Shown: positions 8,834 to 19,751, counted from the stretch's first letter. The stretch: DNA of 64,000 nucleotides from Methanobacterium sp. (GCA_016222945.1 JACRPY010000002.1:372001-436000), one strand, 5' to 3'. Notes: a model not told the origin generated them from the letters alone. Program-made: numbers and translations.

Positions 8834-9382
8834 ATGACTGATGTGACTGAACAGAAAATTTTAGAGGCAGCGCTAAAATTATTTAGTGAAAAGGGATATG
8901 GTGGCGCTACTACTAGAGTTATAGCAGCTGAAGCTGGTTTTACTGAGATGACTTTGTACACAAAGTTTAAAACTAAACAGAATCTTTTTGATCAGGTTAT
9001 GGTTTATGGTATGAAAAAATTGAATGAAGATGCAGCTTCTATGTTATTTATTGATGAGGAGTTTGAAGATCCTCGGGATTTTTTAGAAGCTTATGTTAAA
9101 AATTTGGTGAAGTATGTCTGGAATAATCTTGAATTTTTCCGATTAGGGTTTAATCAAGATCGGAAAATACTTGAACAGTTTTTGATGGAGGGTTCATATG
9201 TTTTCAGTAAATTTATTGAAAAGAATATTCCCAATCAGAAAATAGATTATATGGCATTTGCACTTACCATATTCTCATTTGTATACATGTTCAATCTAGG
9301 AAAGTACCATGACCGCCAGGATACAAGTATTGAAGAGATTTTAGATAAATTCATTTATAATCTTACGCTTTGTATCCAATAA
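8834..9382 (+). CDS. TetR/AcrR family transcriptional regulator
   Basis: About 182 residues. The N-terminal 50 residues form a TetR helix-turn-helix: ILEAALKLFSEKGYGGATTR, then IAAEAGFTEMTLYTKFKTKQ. The remainder is a helical ligand or dimerisation domain unlike other families. ATG 8834 fits the start of the HTH best; an in-frame TTG at 8825 would add three residues. The regulated gene is not evident. The next plus-strand gene is the adhesin at 9.7 kb, separated by a hairpin array and its own TATA box. No palindromic operator was recognised upstream. Confidence 0.9.
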   Translation: MTDVTEQKILEAALKLFSEKGYGGATTRVIAAEAGFTEMTLYTKFKTKQNLFDQVMVYGMKKLNEDAASMLFIDEEFEDPRDFLEAYVKNLVKYVWNNLEFFRLGFNQDRKILEQFLMEGSYVFSKFIEKNIPNQKIDYMAFALTIFSFVYMFNLGKYHDRQDTSIEEILDKFIYNLTLCIQ

Positions 9383-9450
9383 TCCCCAAATAATCCTTAA
9401 ATTTGTAAATGTTTTTTTTTAAATTTGGCTTTTAAAAATTATTTATTAAT

Positions 9451-9562
9451 CCCTCAAACACCAAGTGTTTGGGGCCTTCAAAATCTTCGATTTTGTGGTT
9501 TAGGAAATTGAAAATTTCTTTCAACACCGAAAATCCCTCAAAATCTTTGATTTTCGAGTGAT
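9451..9562. repeat. Mini-hairpin array (locus A)
   Basis: Four consecutive short inverted repeats lie between the TetR gene and the adhesin. They are CAAACAC-CAA-GTGTTTG (9455-9471, extended by CCT/GGG-type pairing), CAAAATC-TTC-GATTTTG (9479-9495), GAAATT-GAA-AATTTC (9503-9517) and a related CAAAATC-TTT-GATTTTC unit. On the minus strand 9488-9508 reads ATTTCCTAAACCAC, matching the conserved block of loci B and C. The rest of this 342-bp gap holds the adhesin promoter. Confidence 0.7.
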
Positions 9563-9590
9563 TTGCTATTTTCTCTTTTCATAAATTAAT

Positions 9591-9602
9591 AACTTTTATA
9601 TA
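9591..9602 (+). promoter_or_regulatory. TATA-box region upstream of adhesin gene
   Basis: The stretch CTTTTATATATG matches the archaeal TATA box. It lies about 130 bp before the adhesin start and downstream of hairpin array A. The long implied leader makes other AT-rich boxes in the gap possible. Confidence 0.35.
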
Positions 9603-9724
9603 TGAAATAAAAACTAATACTCTATTAATTATAGCATCTTATAATATACTATAGTTAATAAATTGTACAAATGGATTTAAAAAAAGAGAAATTTTCGATA
9701 ATAATTGTAAAAGGAGGTGAAAAA

Positions 9725-11386
9725 TTGAAAAAAAAATTAGGAAGACCATTAATTTTACTCACATTCGTTATTATTTTAACCTGTTTACTTATTGGAGCTG
9801 TTTCAGCAGCAGATATTTATGTTAATGACACAACAGGTGTTGATGCTCCAGGGGGCGGAACAATAGATAATCCCTACAAAACAATTAGTTATGGGATTAC
9901 TCAAGCAAGCGGTACAAGTACAGATACTGTAATTCTTGCTCCAGAAACTTTCAGCGCTCCTGGAGATTACGGAATTAGCATCAATAAAAACGTGAATATT
10001 AAAGGAGCAGGCAAAGACCTAACCAAAATCGATGCTGGAGGTCATGATAGAGTTTTCAATATCAATCCAAATTGCATAGTAACCCTATCCAATTTAACCA
10101 TTACAAACGGACATACTGCATTAGAAGGTGGTGCTATCTTCAATGGGGGAATTTTAACTGCTAATGATTGTGCTTTCACTGGTAACACTGCAAGTAATAG
10201 TGGTGCTATCTTCAATGGTGGAACTTTAACTGCTAATGATTGTGTTTTCACTGGTAACACTGCAATTGCTTTTGGTGGTGCTATCTTCAATGGGGGAACT
10301 GTAAATGCAAATGGCTGTGTTTTCACTGGTAACACAGCAAATTTTTTTGGTGGTGCTATCGACAATATGGGAACTGTAAATGCAAATGGCTGTGTTTTCA
10401 CTGGTAACACTGCAGATTATGGTGGTGCTATCATAAATGAACATGGAACTTTAACTGCAAATGGCTGTGTTTTCACTGGTAACACTGCAGAATGGTATGG
10501 TGGTGCTATCGACAATATGGGAACTTTAACTGCAAATGGCTGTGTTTTCACTGGTAACACTGCAGAATGGGATGGTGGTGCTATCTTCAATGGGGGAATT
10601 TTAACTGCTAATGATTGTGTTTTCACTGGTAACACTGCAGATTATGGTGGTGCTATCATGAATCAACATGGAATTGTAACTGTTAATTTCAGCAGGATTG
10701 TTGGAAACACAGCAACTAACATTAGTGCTATCTACAATTTCGATGGTCTTATGAATGCAGAGTATAACTGGTGGGGTTCTAATGTAGACCCAAAAACTGT
10801 TACTAACCTTATTAGTGAAGATGTGGATGATAATCCGTGGCTTAAGCTTTCTATAGTTGCTAATCCGACTGAAGTAATTAATACTATGACTTCTCAGGTT
10901 ACTGCGGATTTATACACAGATTCAAACGGTATAAGCCACAGCAGTGAGTTTGCTAAATATCCATCTGAGATTCCAGTAACTTTCGCCACAACTTGGGGAT
11001 GCATTACACAGGTATTGATGAAATACGGTACTGCAACAGCTACTTTCACAGCAAACGGCGGCCCAATATCCGGTCCAATTATTACAACAGTTTCAGCAGC
11101 AGACAGTGCTAATCCACTAGCTACAGTAACTACTCATATTACCATAAAATCAGCACCAATTGTGAATGCAGCAACAAGCAATACGTTAACACGACATAAA
11201 ACAACAGGAAATGCAGCAAACACAAAACAAACAACGACCCCAGCACCAACAACAAATAACACTACTTCAAATTCAAATGAAACATCTGCAGGAACACAAG
11301 GAAATGGACTACTATCCTACTGGTGGATAATAGCAATAATACTGCTTTTAATAGCCAGCGGGCTACTATGGTTTTTATTAGCATAA
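9725..11386 (+). CDS. Adhesin-like surface protein with PMP-type beta-helix repeats
   Basis: A 553-residue cell-surface protein. It has an N-terminal signal (basic KKKLGRP, a hydrophobic LILLTFVIILTCLLIGAV core and an SAAD cleavage region) and an IYVNDTTG...GGTIDNPYKTI segment typical of right-handed beta-helix proteins. About eight tandem repeats of 24-26 residues follow, of type GGAIFNGGTLTANDCVFTGNTA, at about 138-325. A carboxy-terminal domain, a Thr/Asn-rich linker and a final membrane anchor (YWWIIAIILLLIASGLLWFLL) complete it. TTG 9725 is the start because AGGAGGTGA ends five bases upstream. Such proteins are abundant in Methanobacteriales and are thought to mediate surface interactions. 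Confidence 0.88.
   Translation: MKKKLGRPLILLTFVIILTCLLIGAVSAADIYVNDTTGVDAPGGGTIDNPYKTISYGITQASGTSTDTVILAPETFSAPGDYGISINKNVNIKGAGKDLTKIDAGGHDRVFNINPNCIVTLSNLTITNGHTALEGGAIFNGGILTANDCAFTGNTASNSGAIFNGGTLTANDCVFTGNTAIAFGGAIFNGGTVNANGCVFTGNTANFFGGAIDNMGTVNANGCVFTGNTADYGGAIINEHGTLTANGCVFTGNTAEWYGGAIDNMGTLTANGCVFTGNTAEWDGGAIFNGGILTANDCVFTGNTADYGGAIMNQHGIVTVNFSRIVGNTATNISAIYNFDGLMNAEYNWWGSNVDPKTVTNLISEDVDDNPWLKLSIVANPTEVINTMTSQVTADLYTDSNGISHSSEFAKYPSEIPVTFATTWGCITQVLMKYGTATATFTANGGPISGPIITTVSAADSANPLATVTTHITIKSAPIVNAATSNTLTRHKTTGNAANTKQTTTPAPTTNNTTSNSNETSAGTQGNGLLSYWWIIAIILLLIASGLLWFLLA
10127..10665 (+). repeat. Tandem 72-78 bp coding repeats in adhesin
   Basis: About eight head-to-tail units begin with GGTGGTGCTATC near 10127, 10200, 10274, 10349, 10421, 10499, 10574 and 10646. 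Each encodes GGAI...TANGCVFTGNTA. Several neighbouring units are almost identical at the DNA level, which implies recent duplication or gene conversion and a likely variable repeat number between strains. Confidence 0.85.
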
Positions 11387-11416
11387 AGAATAGAGGAATA
11401 AACCATATTTCTCCAC

Positions 11417-11438
11417 ATTTTTTTTTATTTTATTTTTT
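11417..11438 (+). terminator. T-tract terminator after adhesin gene
   Basis: A nearly uninterrupted T-run of about 20 bases lies 30 bp beyond the adhesin stop codon. The rest of the 456-bp gap to psmB (up to 11842) is AT-rich. Apart from the psmB promoter, nothing recognisable was found in it. Confidence 0.5.
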
Positions 11439-11767
11439 GAAAATTATTAATATCAAAAAAAAGTTACATCAGCTAATTTTATAATTAGAAAACTTTAAAA
11501 ACCATGAAAATATAAGTTGTATATAATAAAATTAATGTTATTTTCTTAAAAGTTCAATTTATAATTAAAAATTATACACAAATTATTAAAAAATAATAAA
11601 ACGTGTCTAAATTTCTCTTTAAGATTTTTCAAATAATCTTTAATTTCTATTTATATAATTTAATAGAGTATATTTGAAAGATAAAATCAAAGAAATTGGT
11701 TTAATTGATTAATAAGACACATATAGCACGTTAAAATTTAAAATTAGCACGAAGTAAAGAAGCAATG

Positions 11768-11775
11768 TTTATATA
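11768..11775 (+). promoter_or_regulatory. TATA box of psmB
   Basis: TTTATATA, preceded by GCAATG as a possible BRE, lies 75 bp before the psmB start. Transcription would begin about 25 bp downstream, leaving a leader of about 50 nt that ends in a GAGGTG ribosome site. Confidence 0.5.
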
Positions 11776-11842
11776 ATATGAAATTTAATAATAGGCATAG
11801 AGAACTATTTTTACTTTATTTATGTTTTTTTGAGGTGTATTC

Positions 11843-12466
11843 ATGAATGATGAAAACAGATTAAAAGGCACTACAACTGTTGGTTTAAAATGTAGAAACG
11901 GAGTTGTTTTTGCTACAGAAAGAAGGGCAACTATGGGTAATTTAATAGCTCACAAGGCCACTGATAAGATTTTTAAAATTGATGATCATATAGGGGCGAC
12001 AATTGCCGGTGGAGTAGGTGACGCCCAAAGTCTTATGAAATATATAAGCGCGGAAGTAGCTCTTTACAGGCTAAGAAATGGTGAGAGAATAAGTGTAGAA
12101 TCTGCAGCAACACTAACAGCAAATATATTACATTCATCAAGGTTTTATCCATACTATGTTCAAACATTACTGGGAGGAATGGATGATAAAGGACCTGCAG
12201 TATTCTCATTAGACCCTACAGGAGGAGTAATCGGAGATAAAATGATTTCCACAGGTTCAGGTTCACCAGTAGCATATGGGGTTCTTGAAGACCGCTACAA
12301 TGATGATATGGATGTTGAAGAAGGAATAGATGTTGCAATTAGAGCAATACAATCTGCAATGGAAAGAGATGCATTTTCAGGTAACGGTATTCTGGTAGCA
12401 ACAATAACCAAAGACGGATATAAAATACTCCCTGAAGACGAGGTAAAAAGTAGATTAAGAAAGTAA
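11843..12466 (+). CDS. psmB: Proteasome beta subunit precursor
   Basis: The 207-residue precursor of the catalytic 20S proteasome subunit, which forms the inner rings of the archaeal proteasome and degrades unfolded or tagged proteins. A nine-residue propeptide (MNDENRLKG) precedes TTTVGLKCRNGVV. Autocleavage after Gly9 would expose Thr10 as the N-terminal nucleophile. The conserved ERRATMGN, the IGATIAGGVGDAQ strand and the SGNGI segment near the end fit the family. The start has a GAGGTG ribosome site, and a T7 terminator follows. The alpha subunit is not in this window. Confidence 0.97.
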   Translation: MNDENRLKGTTTVGLKCRNGVVFATERRATMGNLIAHKATDKIFKIDDHIGATIAGGVGDAQSLMKYISAEVALYRLRNGERISVESAATLTANILHSSRFYPYYVQTLLGGMDDKGPAVFSLDPTGGVIGDKMISTGSGSPVAYGVLEDRYNDDMDVEEGIDVAIRAIQSAMERDAFSGNGILVATITKDGYKILPEDEVKSRLRK

Positions 12467-12472
12467 ATTAAC

Positions 12473-12479
12473 TTTTTTT
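12473..12479 (+). terminator. T7 terminator after psmB
   Basis: A run of seven T residues begins six bases after the psmB stop codon, in the usual position for an archaeal intrinsic terminator. Confidence 0.4.
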
Positions 12480-12565
12480 AACCCTCCAATTACATTAAAG
12501 TGAATATGTCTATTATTAAGTTTATTAAAATCTGTAAAACAAATTTTACAGTATCTTTCTATTTT

Positions 12566-14486
<1,921 letters not shown>

Positions 14487-14490
14487 TATC

Positions 14491-14497
14491 TTTTTTT
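14491..14497 (+). terminator. T7 terminator after aCPSF1 gene
   Basis: TTTTTTT begins four bases after the stop codon. Further T-rich runs follow within 60 bp. The gap continues to 14766 and contains hairpin array B. Confidence 0.4.
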
Positions 14498-14642
14498 AAG
14501 CCAAAAAGAATATTTTGAAGTTTCATTTTTTTTAATTAAATTTTGATTTTTTTATTTTTCCTATTTTTTATATTAATTTAATCTAAAGCTTTTTATTTAG
14601 ATCAATCAAATAGATATTATAATTACCTTTATTTTAAAAATT

Positions 14643-14742
14643 GAGGAAATTAAAAACTTGCAAAAATCAATGATTTTTGCGTTCAAAACACGAAGTGTTT
14701 GAGAATTTCCGAACCCCAAAAATAAATATTTTTGAGGGTTTT
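14643..14742. repeat. Mini-hairpin array (locus B)
   Basis: A 100-bp array lies just upstream of purM. Its hairpins are GCAAAAATC-AAT-GATTTTTGC (14660-14680, 9 bp), AAACAC-GAA-GTGTTT (14686-14700) and CAAAAATA-AA-TATTTTTG with CCC/GGG extension (about 14714-14739). Outer arms GGAAATT (14645-14651) and AATTTCC (14704-14710) can pair around the first two. The 16 bases at 14711-14726 (GAACCCCAAAAATAAA) recur exactly, in inverse orientation, at 56993-57008 in the array that interrupts a glycosylase gene. Confidence 0.8.
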
Positions 14743-14766
14743 TAAAAATCTATTTTGGTGAATTAC

Positions 14767-15795
14767 ATGGTAACATATTCAGAATCAGGCGTTGATATTA
14801 ATCTTGAAGAGGCTACAGTTTCGGCATTAGTCTCAGAAATTAAAAAAACACTTTCTTTTAGAGATGTAATTACAGAAAGCGGTCATTTTGCAGCACTTGT
14901 AAAATTAGGAAATAAAGCAATAGCCATGAGTACAGATGGTGTTGGAAGCAAAATATTAGTTGCAAAAATGATGAATAAATACGATACAGTTGGAATAGAC
15001 TGCATTGCTATGGTAGTAAACGATATTCTCTGTGTTGGAGCAGAACCAATAGCAATGGTGGATTATCTTGCTGTAGAGAAGGCAGATCCTGAAATTGCAG
15101 GAGAAATTGGAAAAGGACTGGCCAAAGGGGCTGAAGAATCCAAAATTGCAATGATTGGAGGCGAAACAGCATCACTTCCCGAGATCATAAAGGACTTTGA
15201 CCTTGCAGGAACTGGAATTGGAATAGTAGATGCTGATAAAATCATAACTGGCGAAAATATCAAGGATGGAGATGTGCTTATTGGAATAGAAAGTAGTGGA
15301 ATCCACAGTAATGGTTTAAGCCTTGCAAGAAAAGTATTTTTCGATAAACTTGGTTTAAATGTAGATGATCCTCTACCCTCTGATTCAAACACAACAGTTG
15401 GCCAAGAACTTTTAAAACCTACCGAAATTTATGTTAAACCGGTAATTGATCTATTGAATGAGAATATTGATATTCATGGACTTGCCCATATAACTGGCGG
15501 AGGATTTTTAAACCTTAAACGGCTTAAAAAAGGTATTGGATACGATATTGAAAATTTACCGGAGCCACACCCTGTTTTTAAATCAATATATGAATCAGAT
15601 GTTCCATTAGAGGAAATGTATCGAGTATTCAATATGAACATCGGATTTGTGGCAATTGTAAATAAGAATGATGCAGATAAAACAATAGAAATTATTAAAA
15701 AACACAATCGGGCCTTTAAAATAGGACATGCAAGGGAAGATGTCCATGAAAAAGTTAAAATTAAGGCATTTGATGGCAGTGTTCTTAATTTGTGA
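14767..15795 (+). CDS. purM: Phosphoribosylformylglycinamidine cyclo-ligase (AIR synthetase)
   Basis: 342 residues. The enzyme closes the imidazole ring of FGAM with ATP to give AIR, the fifth step of purine synthesis. The MVTYSESGVDI start, the AMSTDGVGSKILVA ATP-binding region, VVNDILCVGAEP, IGGETASLPE and GIHSNGLSLARK are diagnostic. ATG 14767 is chosen because GGTGA lies five bases upstream; TTG 14755 and GTG 14758 are also in frame. Length is normal. It is followed after 9 bp by the comC reading frame, so the two were probably one transcript. A hairpin array sits immediately upstream, where its promoter should lie. Confidence 0.96.
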   Translation: MVTYSESGVDINLEEATVSALVSEIKKTLSFRDVITESGHFAALVKLGNKAIAMSTDGVGSKILVAKMMNKYDTVGIDCIAMVVNDILCVGAEPIAMVDYLAVEKADPEIAGEIGKGLAKGAEESKIAMIGGETASLPEIIKDFDLAGTGIGIVDADKIITGENIKDGDVLIGIESSGIHSNGLSLARKVFFDKLGLNVDDPLPSDSNTTVGQELLKPTEIYVKPVIDLLNENIDIHGLAHITGGGFLNLKRLKKGIGYDIENLPEPHPVFKSIYESDVPLEEMYRVFNMNIGFVAIVNKNDADKTIEIIKKHNRAFKIGHAREDVHEKVKIKAFDGSVLNL

Positions 15796-15804
15796 GGTGC
15801 TAAA

Positions 15805-16766
15805 ATGAATATTACAGCAGAACAAGAGAAAGCTATAATCATGGAAATTTTAACAAAGATGAACGTTCCTACAGAAGATGCAGAGATAGTCGCTGACGTG
15901 ACTTTAGATGCTAATTTAAAGGGTTTTTCATCTCATGGCCTGGGTAGATTTCCCCAATATGTAAAGGGACTTAAAGCTGGAACAATTGAATATCCAAATG
16001 AAATAATTGTAGAAAAAGAAACGCCTGCAATGGCACTTATAAACGGTAACCACAAATTTGGGCATGTTGTTGCATATAAAGGAATGGAAATTGCCATTCA
16101 AAAAGCAAAAGAGACAGGAATTGGAATTGTAGGAATTCATGATTCCAATCATTTTGGAGTTGCAGGATACTATTCGGATATGGCAGTTATGGAAGACTTG
16201 ATCGGGATTGTAATTGCAAATACCGAGCCTGCAGTAGCTCCAATCGGCGGTAAAGAACCTATACTTGGAACAAACCCAATAGCAATTGGTATTCCCTCCA
16301 ATAAAAACTATGTTTCTGTGGACATGGCAACATCTGCATCTGCAAGAGGAAAACTTTAGATCCGGAATGTGCTTTAAGAGGTTCAATCTTACCATTTGGG
16401 GCGCATAAAGGTTATGCATTAGCATTTATGATTGAAATACTTGCAGGACCTCTCGTAAGAGCTGCATCTGGTAAAGCAGTAACAGGAACAGCTAATCCTG
16501 AGGAAATGTGTACCAAGGGAGACCTTATGATTGCAATAGACCCTTCAAAATTTGTTGATCTTAATGAATTTAAAGAAGAGGTTGATGAATTTATTGGGGA
16601 AATTAAGGATTCTGGCGAGAACATTTTTATTCCTGGAGACATGGAAGTTAGAAATGTCCATAAAGCTAAAGAAGAAGGTATTTCATTGGATGATACGTTA
16701 TACATGCAGCTTAAAGAGATTGCTGATGATTTATCCTTTGATCTTGATGCGTTAATAAGTGATTAA
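15805..16766 (+). pseudogene. comC: L-sulfolactate dehydrogenase-type gene, frameshifted with internal deletion
   Basis: Two adjacent frames together encode a malate/L-sulfolactate dehydrogenase (Ldh2/ComC family), the NAD(P)-dependent enzyme that yields sulfopyruvate for coenzyme M. Frame one (15805-16359) covers MNITAEQEKAI to ATSASARGKL and ends in TAG. The remainder resumes in the -1 frame at about 16353 (TLDPECALRGSILPFGAHKG), through LAGPL to 16766. At the junction the loop between SARGK and the TDP motif of relatives is absent, about 20-30 residues. This looks like a deletion of some 70-80 bp with a frameshift. comD and comE downstream are intact. A sequencing or assembly error is the main alternative. 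Confidence 0.8.
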
Positions 16767-16772
16767 ATCTCA

Positions 16773-16781
16773 TTTTTTTTT
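16773..16781 (+). terminator. T9 terminator after comC remnant
   Basis: Nine consecutive T residues begin six bases after the TAA of the comC reading frame, before the ABC1 kinase gene. Confidence 0.4.
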
Positions 16782-16867
16782 AATTTAATTGTTTTATTCT
16801 TTTTAAAGCTGATTTTATTTTCATTCAATGCATAGTATTAATATAACTCAAAAGTCTAAGAAAATAT

Positions 16868-18517
16868 ATGAAACTGGGGAAATTAGATGGTAATTCCAAC
16901 CTTAGAAGGTTGAATGAAATAATCAAAGTTTTAAGTAAATACGAATTTGGTTATATAACTGAAAAGATAAATCTTAAAAATAAAATTCCATTTAAGAGCC
17001 ATTCATATCAATATGAATCAATTGAAGAGTTAGATGCTACAATACCCTTAAGATTAAGACTTGTTTTACAGGAGTTAGGAACTACTTACATAAAATTAGG
17101 TCAAGCTTTAAGTACAAGGCCTGATTTGATTGGGGACGATATTTCCAATGAATTTTCAAAAATGCAGGATGATAATCCTCCAGTAGCATATGAAACCATT
17201 AAGTCAGTTTTAGAAACGGAATTAGGAGATTCTCTAGATAATATTTTTTTGGAATTTAATAAGGAACCATTGGGTTCAGCTTCTATAGGCCAAGTTCACA
17301 GTGCAGTTTTAAAAAATAGGAATAAAGTAGCTGTTAAAATCCAGAAACCCGGCGTTGATGTTCTTATAAAAGAAGATATTTCTATTATGCGGTTTTTAGC
17401 TAAAAGAATTGATAATTACATTCCTCAATTTAGAAACTATAATTTTCCAGGTATTGTAGATGAATTTGAACGTTCAATATTAAAAGAAATTGATTACAAT
17501 CAAGAAGCAATGAACATCACACGATTTGACTATAATTTTAAAGAAGATGAAACAGTTTATGTTCCAGCAGTATATAAAGAGTATTCCACTTCTAAAGTTC
17601 TTACAATGGAACTTATTGAAGGAAAAAAGGTTGCAGATGTTATAAATACAGATGAAGGCTTTGATAAGCCGTTAATTGCAAAAAGAGGGGTAGAATCATT
17701 TTTTAAACAAGTATTAATCCATGGATTTTTTCATGCAGACCCGCACCCTGCTAATATTTACGTTTTAGATGATAATATCATATGTTTTTTAGATTATGGT
17801 ATGATGGGTATTTTGGATAAAGAATTCAGGGAAAATCTGGCTGAATTGATTATTTACTTCATGGAAAACAGTGTTAAAGGTATGATAAACCAGCTAATTT
17901 ACATGGGGATAATCAATGAATCAATAGACATTAAATCATTCAAATACGAACTTACAGATTTAATGTACAGATACTATGGAATTGGGTTAAATGAGATGCA
18001 TGGGGGTATGAATGATTTAATTTCTCTGATGAGGAAATATAAGATTCACCTACCTAGAGAATTTGTGCTTTTGGCTCGAGGTATTGGAATGCTTGAAGAT
18101 ACAGGCTTAAACTTAGATCCAAGCTTTAATCCTGTGGAAACATTTAAACCAATGGCTCTTAAAGTTATTCAAAAAAGAATAAGCCCGTTAGGGTTCATGG
18201 ATTTTGTAAAAGATAATTTATTTGAGGTAGAGCATCTTATAAAAACACTCCCTCGAAGTGTCAGTAAAACTCTTTACAGATTAGAAGAAGGAAAAATAAG
18301 CATAGAAATAGAGCATAAGGACTTGGAACGGATAAGTAACAAAGTTTCAACAGCTTTAATCATAGCAGCGCTTTTAATTGGCTCATCATTAATAATGCAA
18401 ACAGATAAGGGAATATTAATACTTGGATTTCCATTTTTAGGTATAATTGGGTTTATAATTAGCATGATACTTGGATTAAATCTTGTATTGTCTATTTTAA
18501 GGCATAGGGAACTTTAA
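16868..18517 (+). CDS. ABC1/UbiB (ADCK) family atypical kinase
   Basis: A 549-residue ABC1 family protein. Features in order are the N-terminal KxGQ-type segment TYIKLGQALSTRPDLIGDD, an alanine-rich-type nucleotide loop PLGSASIGQVHSAVLKN, VAVKIQKPGV with the catalytic lysine, HGFFHADPHPANIYV and the metal-binding FLDYGMMG. The C-terminus has two membrane spans (STALIIAALLIGSSLIM and ILILGFPFLGIIGFIISM) that anchor it to the membrane. Family members influence isoprenoid lipid or quinone metabolism; methanogens lack ubiquinone, so the role here is open. It sits between comC and comDE without an obvious functional link. Confidence 0.93.
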   Translation: MKLGKLDGNSNLRRLNEIIKVLSKYEFGYITEKINLKNKIPFKSHSYQYESIEELDATIPLRLRLVLQELGTTYIKLGQALSTRPDLIGDDISNEFSKMQDDNPPVAYETIKSVLETELGDSLDNIFLEFNKEPLGSASIGQVHSAVLKNRNKVAVKIQKPGVDVLIKEDISIMRFLAKRIDNYIPQFRNYNFPGIVDEFERSILKEIDYNQEAMNITRFDYNFKEDETVYVPAVYKEYSTSKVLTMELIEGKKVADVINTDEGFDKPLIAKRGVESFFKQVLIHGFFHADPHPANIYVLDDNIICFLDYGMMGILDKEFRENLAELIIYFMENSVKGMINQLIYMGIINESIDIKSFKYELTDLMYRYYGIGLNEMHGGMNDLISLMRKYKIHLPREFVLLARGIGMLEDTGLNLDPSFNPVETFKPMALKVIQKRISPLGFMDFVKDNLFEVEHLIKTLPRSVSKTLYRLEEGKISIEIEHKDLERISNKVSTALIIAALLIGSSLIMQTDKGILILGFPFLGIIGFIISMILGLNLVLSILRHREL

Positions 18518-18655
18518 ATATATATTTTAATTTTTATTTTCTTAATAAGGCCAATTATCCTCAAGATTAAATACCAATTAAGACTTATACATACATAGAA
18601 AAAGATATTTTAATATTTAATTTATTGAATAATACTGTTAATTTAGGTGTGTTAA

Positions 18656-19150
18656 GTGGAAAGTAGTGAAGCTGTTTATAAATCATTAAAAGAAGCAGGA
18701 ATAGACTTTGTAGTGAGTTTACCTTGTGTAAATCTTGGAAAAGTCATGGAAATGGTTGACTGTGACCCTGATATTATTCATGTTCCTGTAACGCGTGAAG
18801 AAGAAGGATTTGGAATTTGTGCAGGAGCATTTCTCGGTGGGAAGAAACCTGCAATACTTATGCAAAATTCAGGGCTTGGAAACTCAGTTAATGTACTAGC
18901 ATCTCTATATGAACTTTATAAAATTCCAATGCTCATGATAATGAGCCATAGGGGTACTGAAGGAGAATTTATGGGCGCCCAAGTCCCGATGGGAAGAGCA
19001 ACACCTCTTGTTTTAGACGCACTGAACATTGCCTACTTCAACCCTAAAACAGCTGAAGAAGCATTAGAACTTATCCCTCAAGCATGGAAACTGTCTGAAA
19101 TGGGCGAAACACCTGTAGGAATACTTTTAGAAATTCCATTCTGGAAATAA
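18656..19150 (+). CDS. comD: Sulfopyruvate decarboxylase, alpha subunit
   Basis: 164 residues. ComD is the pyrimidine-domain half of the thiamine-diphosphate enzyme that decarboxylates sulfopyruvate to sulfoacetaldehyde in coenzyme M biosynthesis. DFVVSLPCVNLGKVM, the TREEEGFGICAGAFLGGKKP stretch with the conserved glutamate that activates TPP, and LMQNSGLGNSVN are clear. The start is GTG at 18656. comE begins 10 bp after the stop, and the two products form one heteromeric enzyme. Size agrees with archaeal ComD. Confidence 0.95.
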   Translation: MESSEAVYKSLKEAGIDFVVSLPCVNLGKVMEMVDCDPDIIHVPVTREEEGFGICAGAFLGGKKPAILMQNSGLGNSVNVLASLYELYKIPMLMIMSHRGTEGEFMGAQVPMGRATPLVLDALNIAYFNPKTAEEALELIPQAWKLSEMGETPVGILLEIPFWK

Positions 19151-19160
19151 TGGTGAAATT

Positions 19161-19712
19161 ATGGAACGTATTGAAGCCATCAAAATAATAACAGAAAATC
19201 TTAAAGATGAATTAGTCATATGTAACATTGGATTTCCATCCAGAGAATTGTATCATGTTAAAGACTCTTCTAAACAATTTTATATGCTTGGCTCAATGGG
19301 AATGGCATCATCAATTGGACTTGGACTTGCATTATCCACAAAACAAAAAGTAGTAGTATTCGACGGTGATGGATCTGTTCTTATGAACATGGGAACTCTT
19401 GTAACCATTTTCAGCCAAAACCCAGAAAATATGATACTTGTGGTATTTGATAACCAGTGCTACGGTTCAACAGGGTCACAATGCACATATACAACAAAAG
19501 TAGACCTTGCCAAAATCGCAAAATCTGTTGGATTTAAAAACACATTTATTTTTGAAGAAAAAATAGATTTTAAACAGGTTTTAGATGCAAAGGGACCGGG
19601 TTTCGTGCATATGAAAGTTAAACCCGGAAATGCAGATGTTCCTGTAATTGATATGGAACCAGAAGAAATTAAAGAAAGATTTATGCAAGAAATTAAAAAA
19701 ATACAAGATTAA
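19161..19712 (+). CDS. comE: Sulfopyruvate decarboxylase, beta subunit
   Basis: 183 residues. ComE is the TPP-binding half of sulfopyruvate decarboxylase. MLGSMGMASSIGLGLAL precedes the TPP motif VVFDGDGSVLMNMGTL (GDG followed by N after a short gap), then FDNQCYGSTGSQ. It acts with ComD, encoded 10 bp upstream, in the cytoplasm. Both subunits are intact although the comC gene 2 kb upstream is disrupted. Sulfopyruvate must then come from another dehydrogenase, or comC is damaged only in this assembly. Confidence 0.95.
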   Translation: MERIEAIKIITENLKDELVICNIGFPSRELYHVKDSSKQFYMLGSMGMASSIGLGLALSTKQKVVVFDGDGSVLMNMGTLVTIFSQNPENMILVVFDNQCYGSTGSQCTYTTKVDLAKIAKSVGFKNTFIFEEKIDFKQVLDAKGPGFVHMKVKPGNADVPVIDMEPEEIKERFMQEIKKIQD

Positions 19713-19751
19713 TTAAAAATTATATTTATATTCATTTTTAAGGATGATTAA

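Noticed and set aside
9451..9562. CRISPR array
   Set aside because: The repeated units are palindromes with differing arms and no constant repeat alternating with unique spacers of fixed length. No CRISPR array was seen anywhere in the window.
10042..10635. Several repetitive minus-strand frames
   Set aside because: They are antisense shadows of the adhesin's near-identical repeats, with no ribosome sites.
14704..14742. Intrinsic terminator of the aCPSF1 gene
   Set aside because: It lies more than 200 bp past the stop, after a good T7 terminator, and is part of a repeated multi-hairpin element found also inside a gene.
16347..16356. Programmed -1 frameshift in comC
   Set aside because: The zero-frame codons GGA AAA CTT do not form a canonical slippery heptamer, and a slip would not restore the missing 20-30 residues.
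16357..16378. Pyrrolysine (TAG) readthrough in comC
   Set aside because: Reading past the TAG in the same frame meets TAA within seven codons. The homologous continuation lies in the -1 frame and residues are missing.
19713..19751. Fluoride riboswitch before crcB
   Set aside because: The gap is only 39 bp and lacks the conserved pseudoknot sequences.
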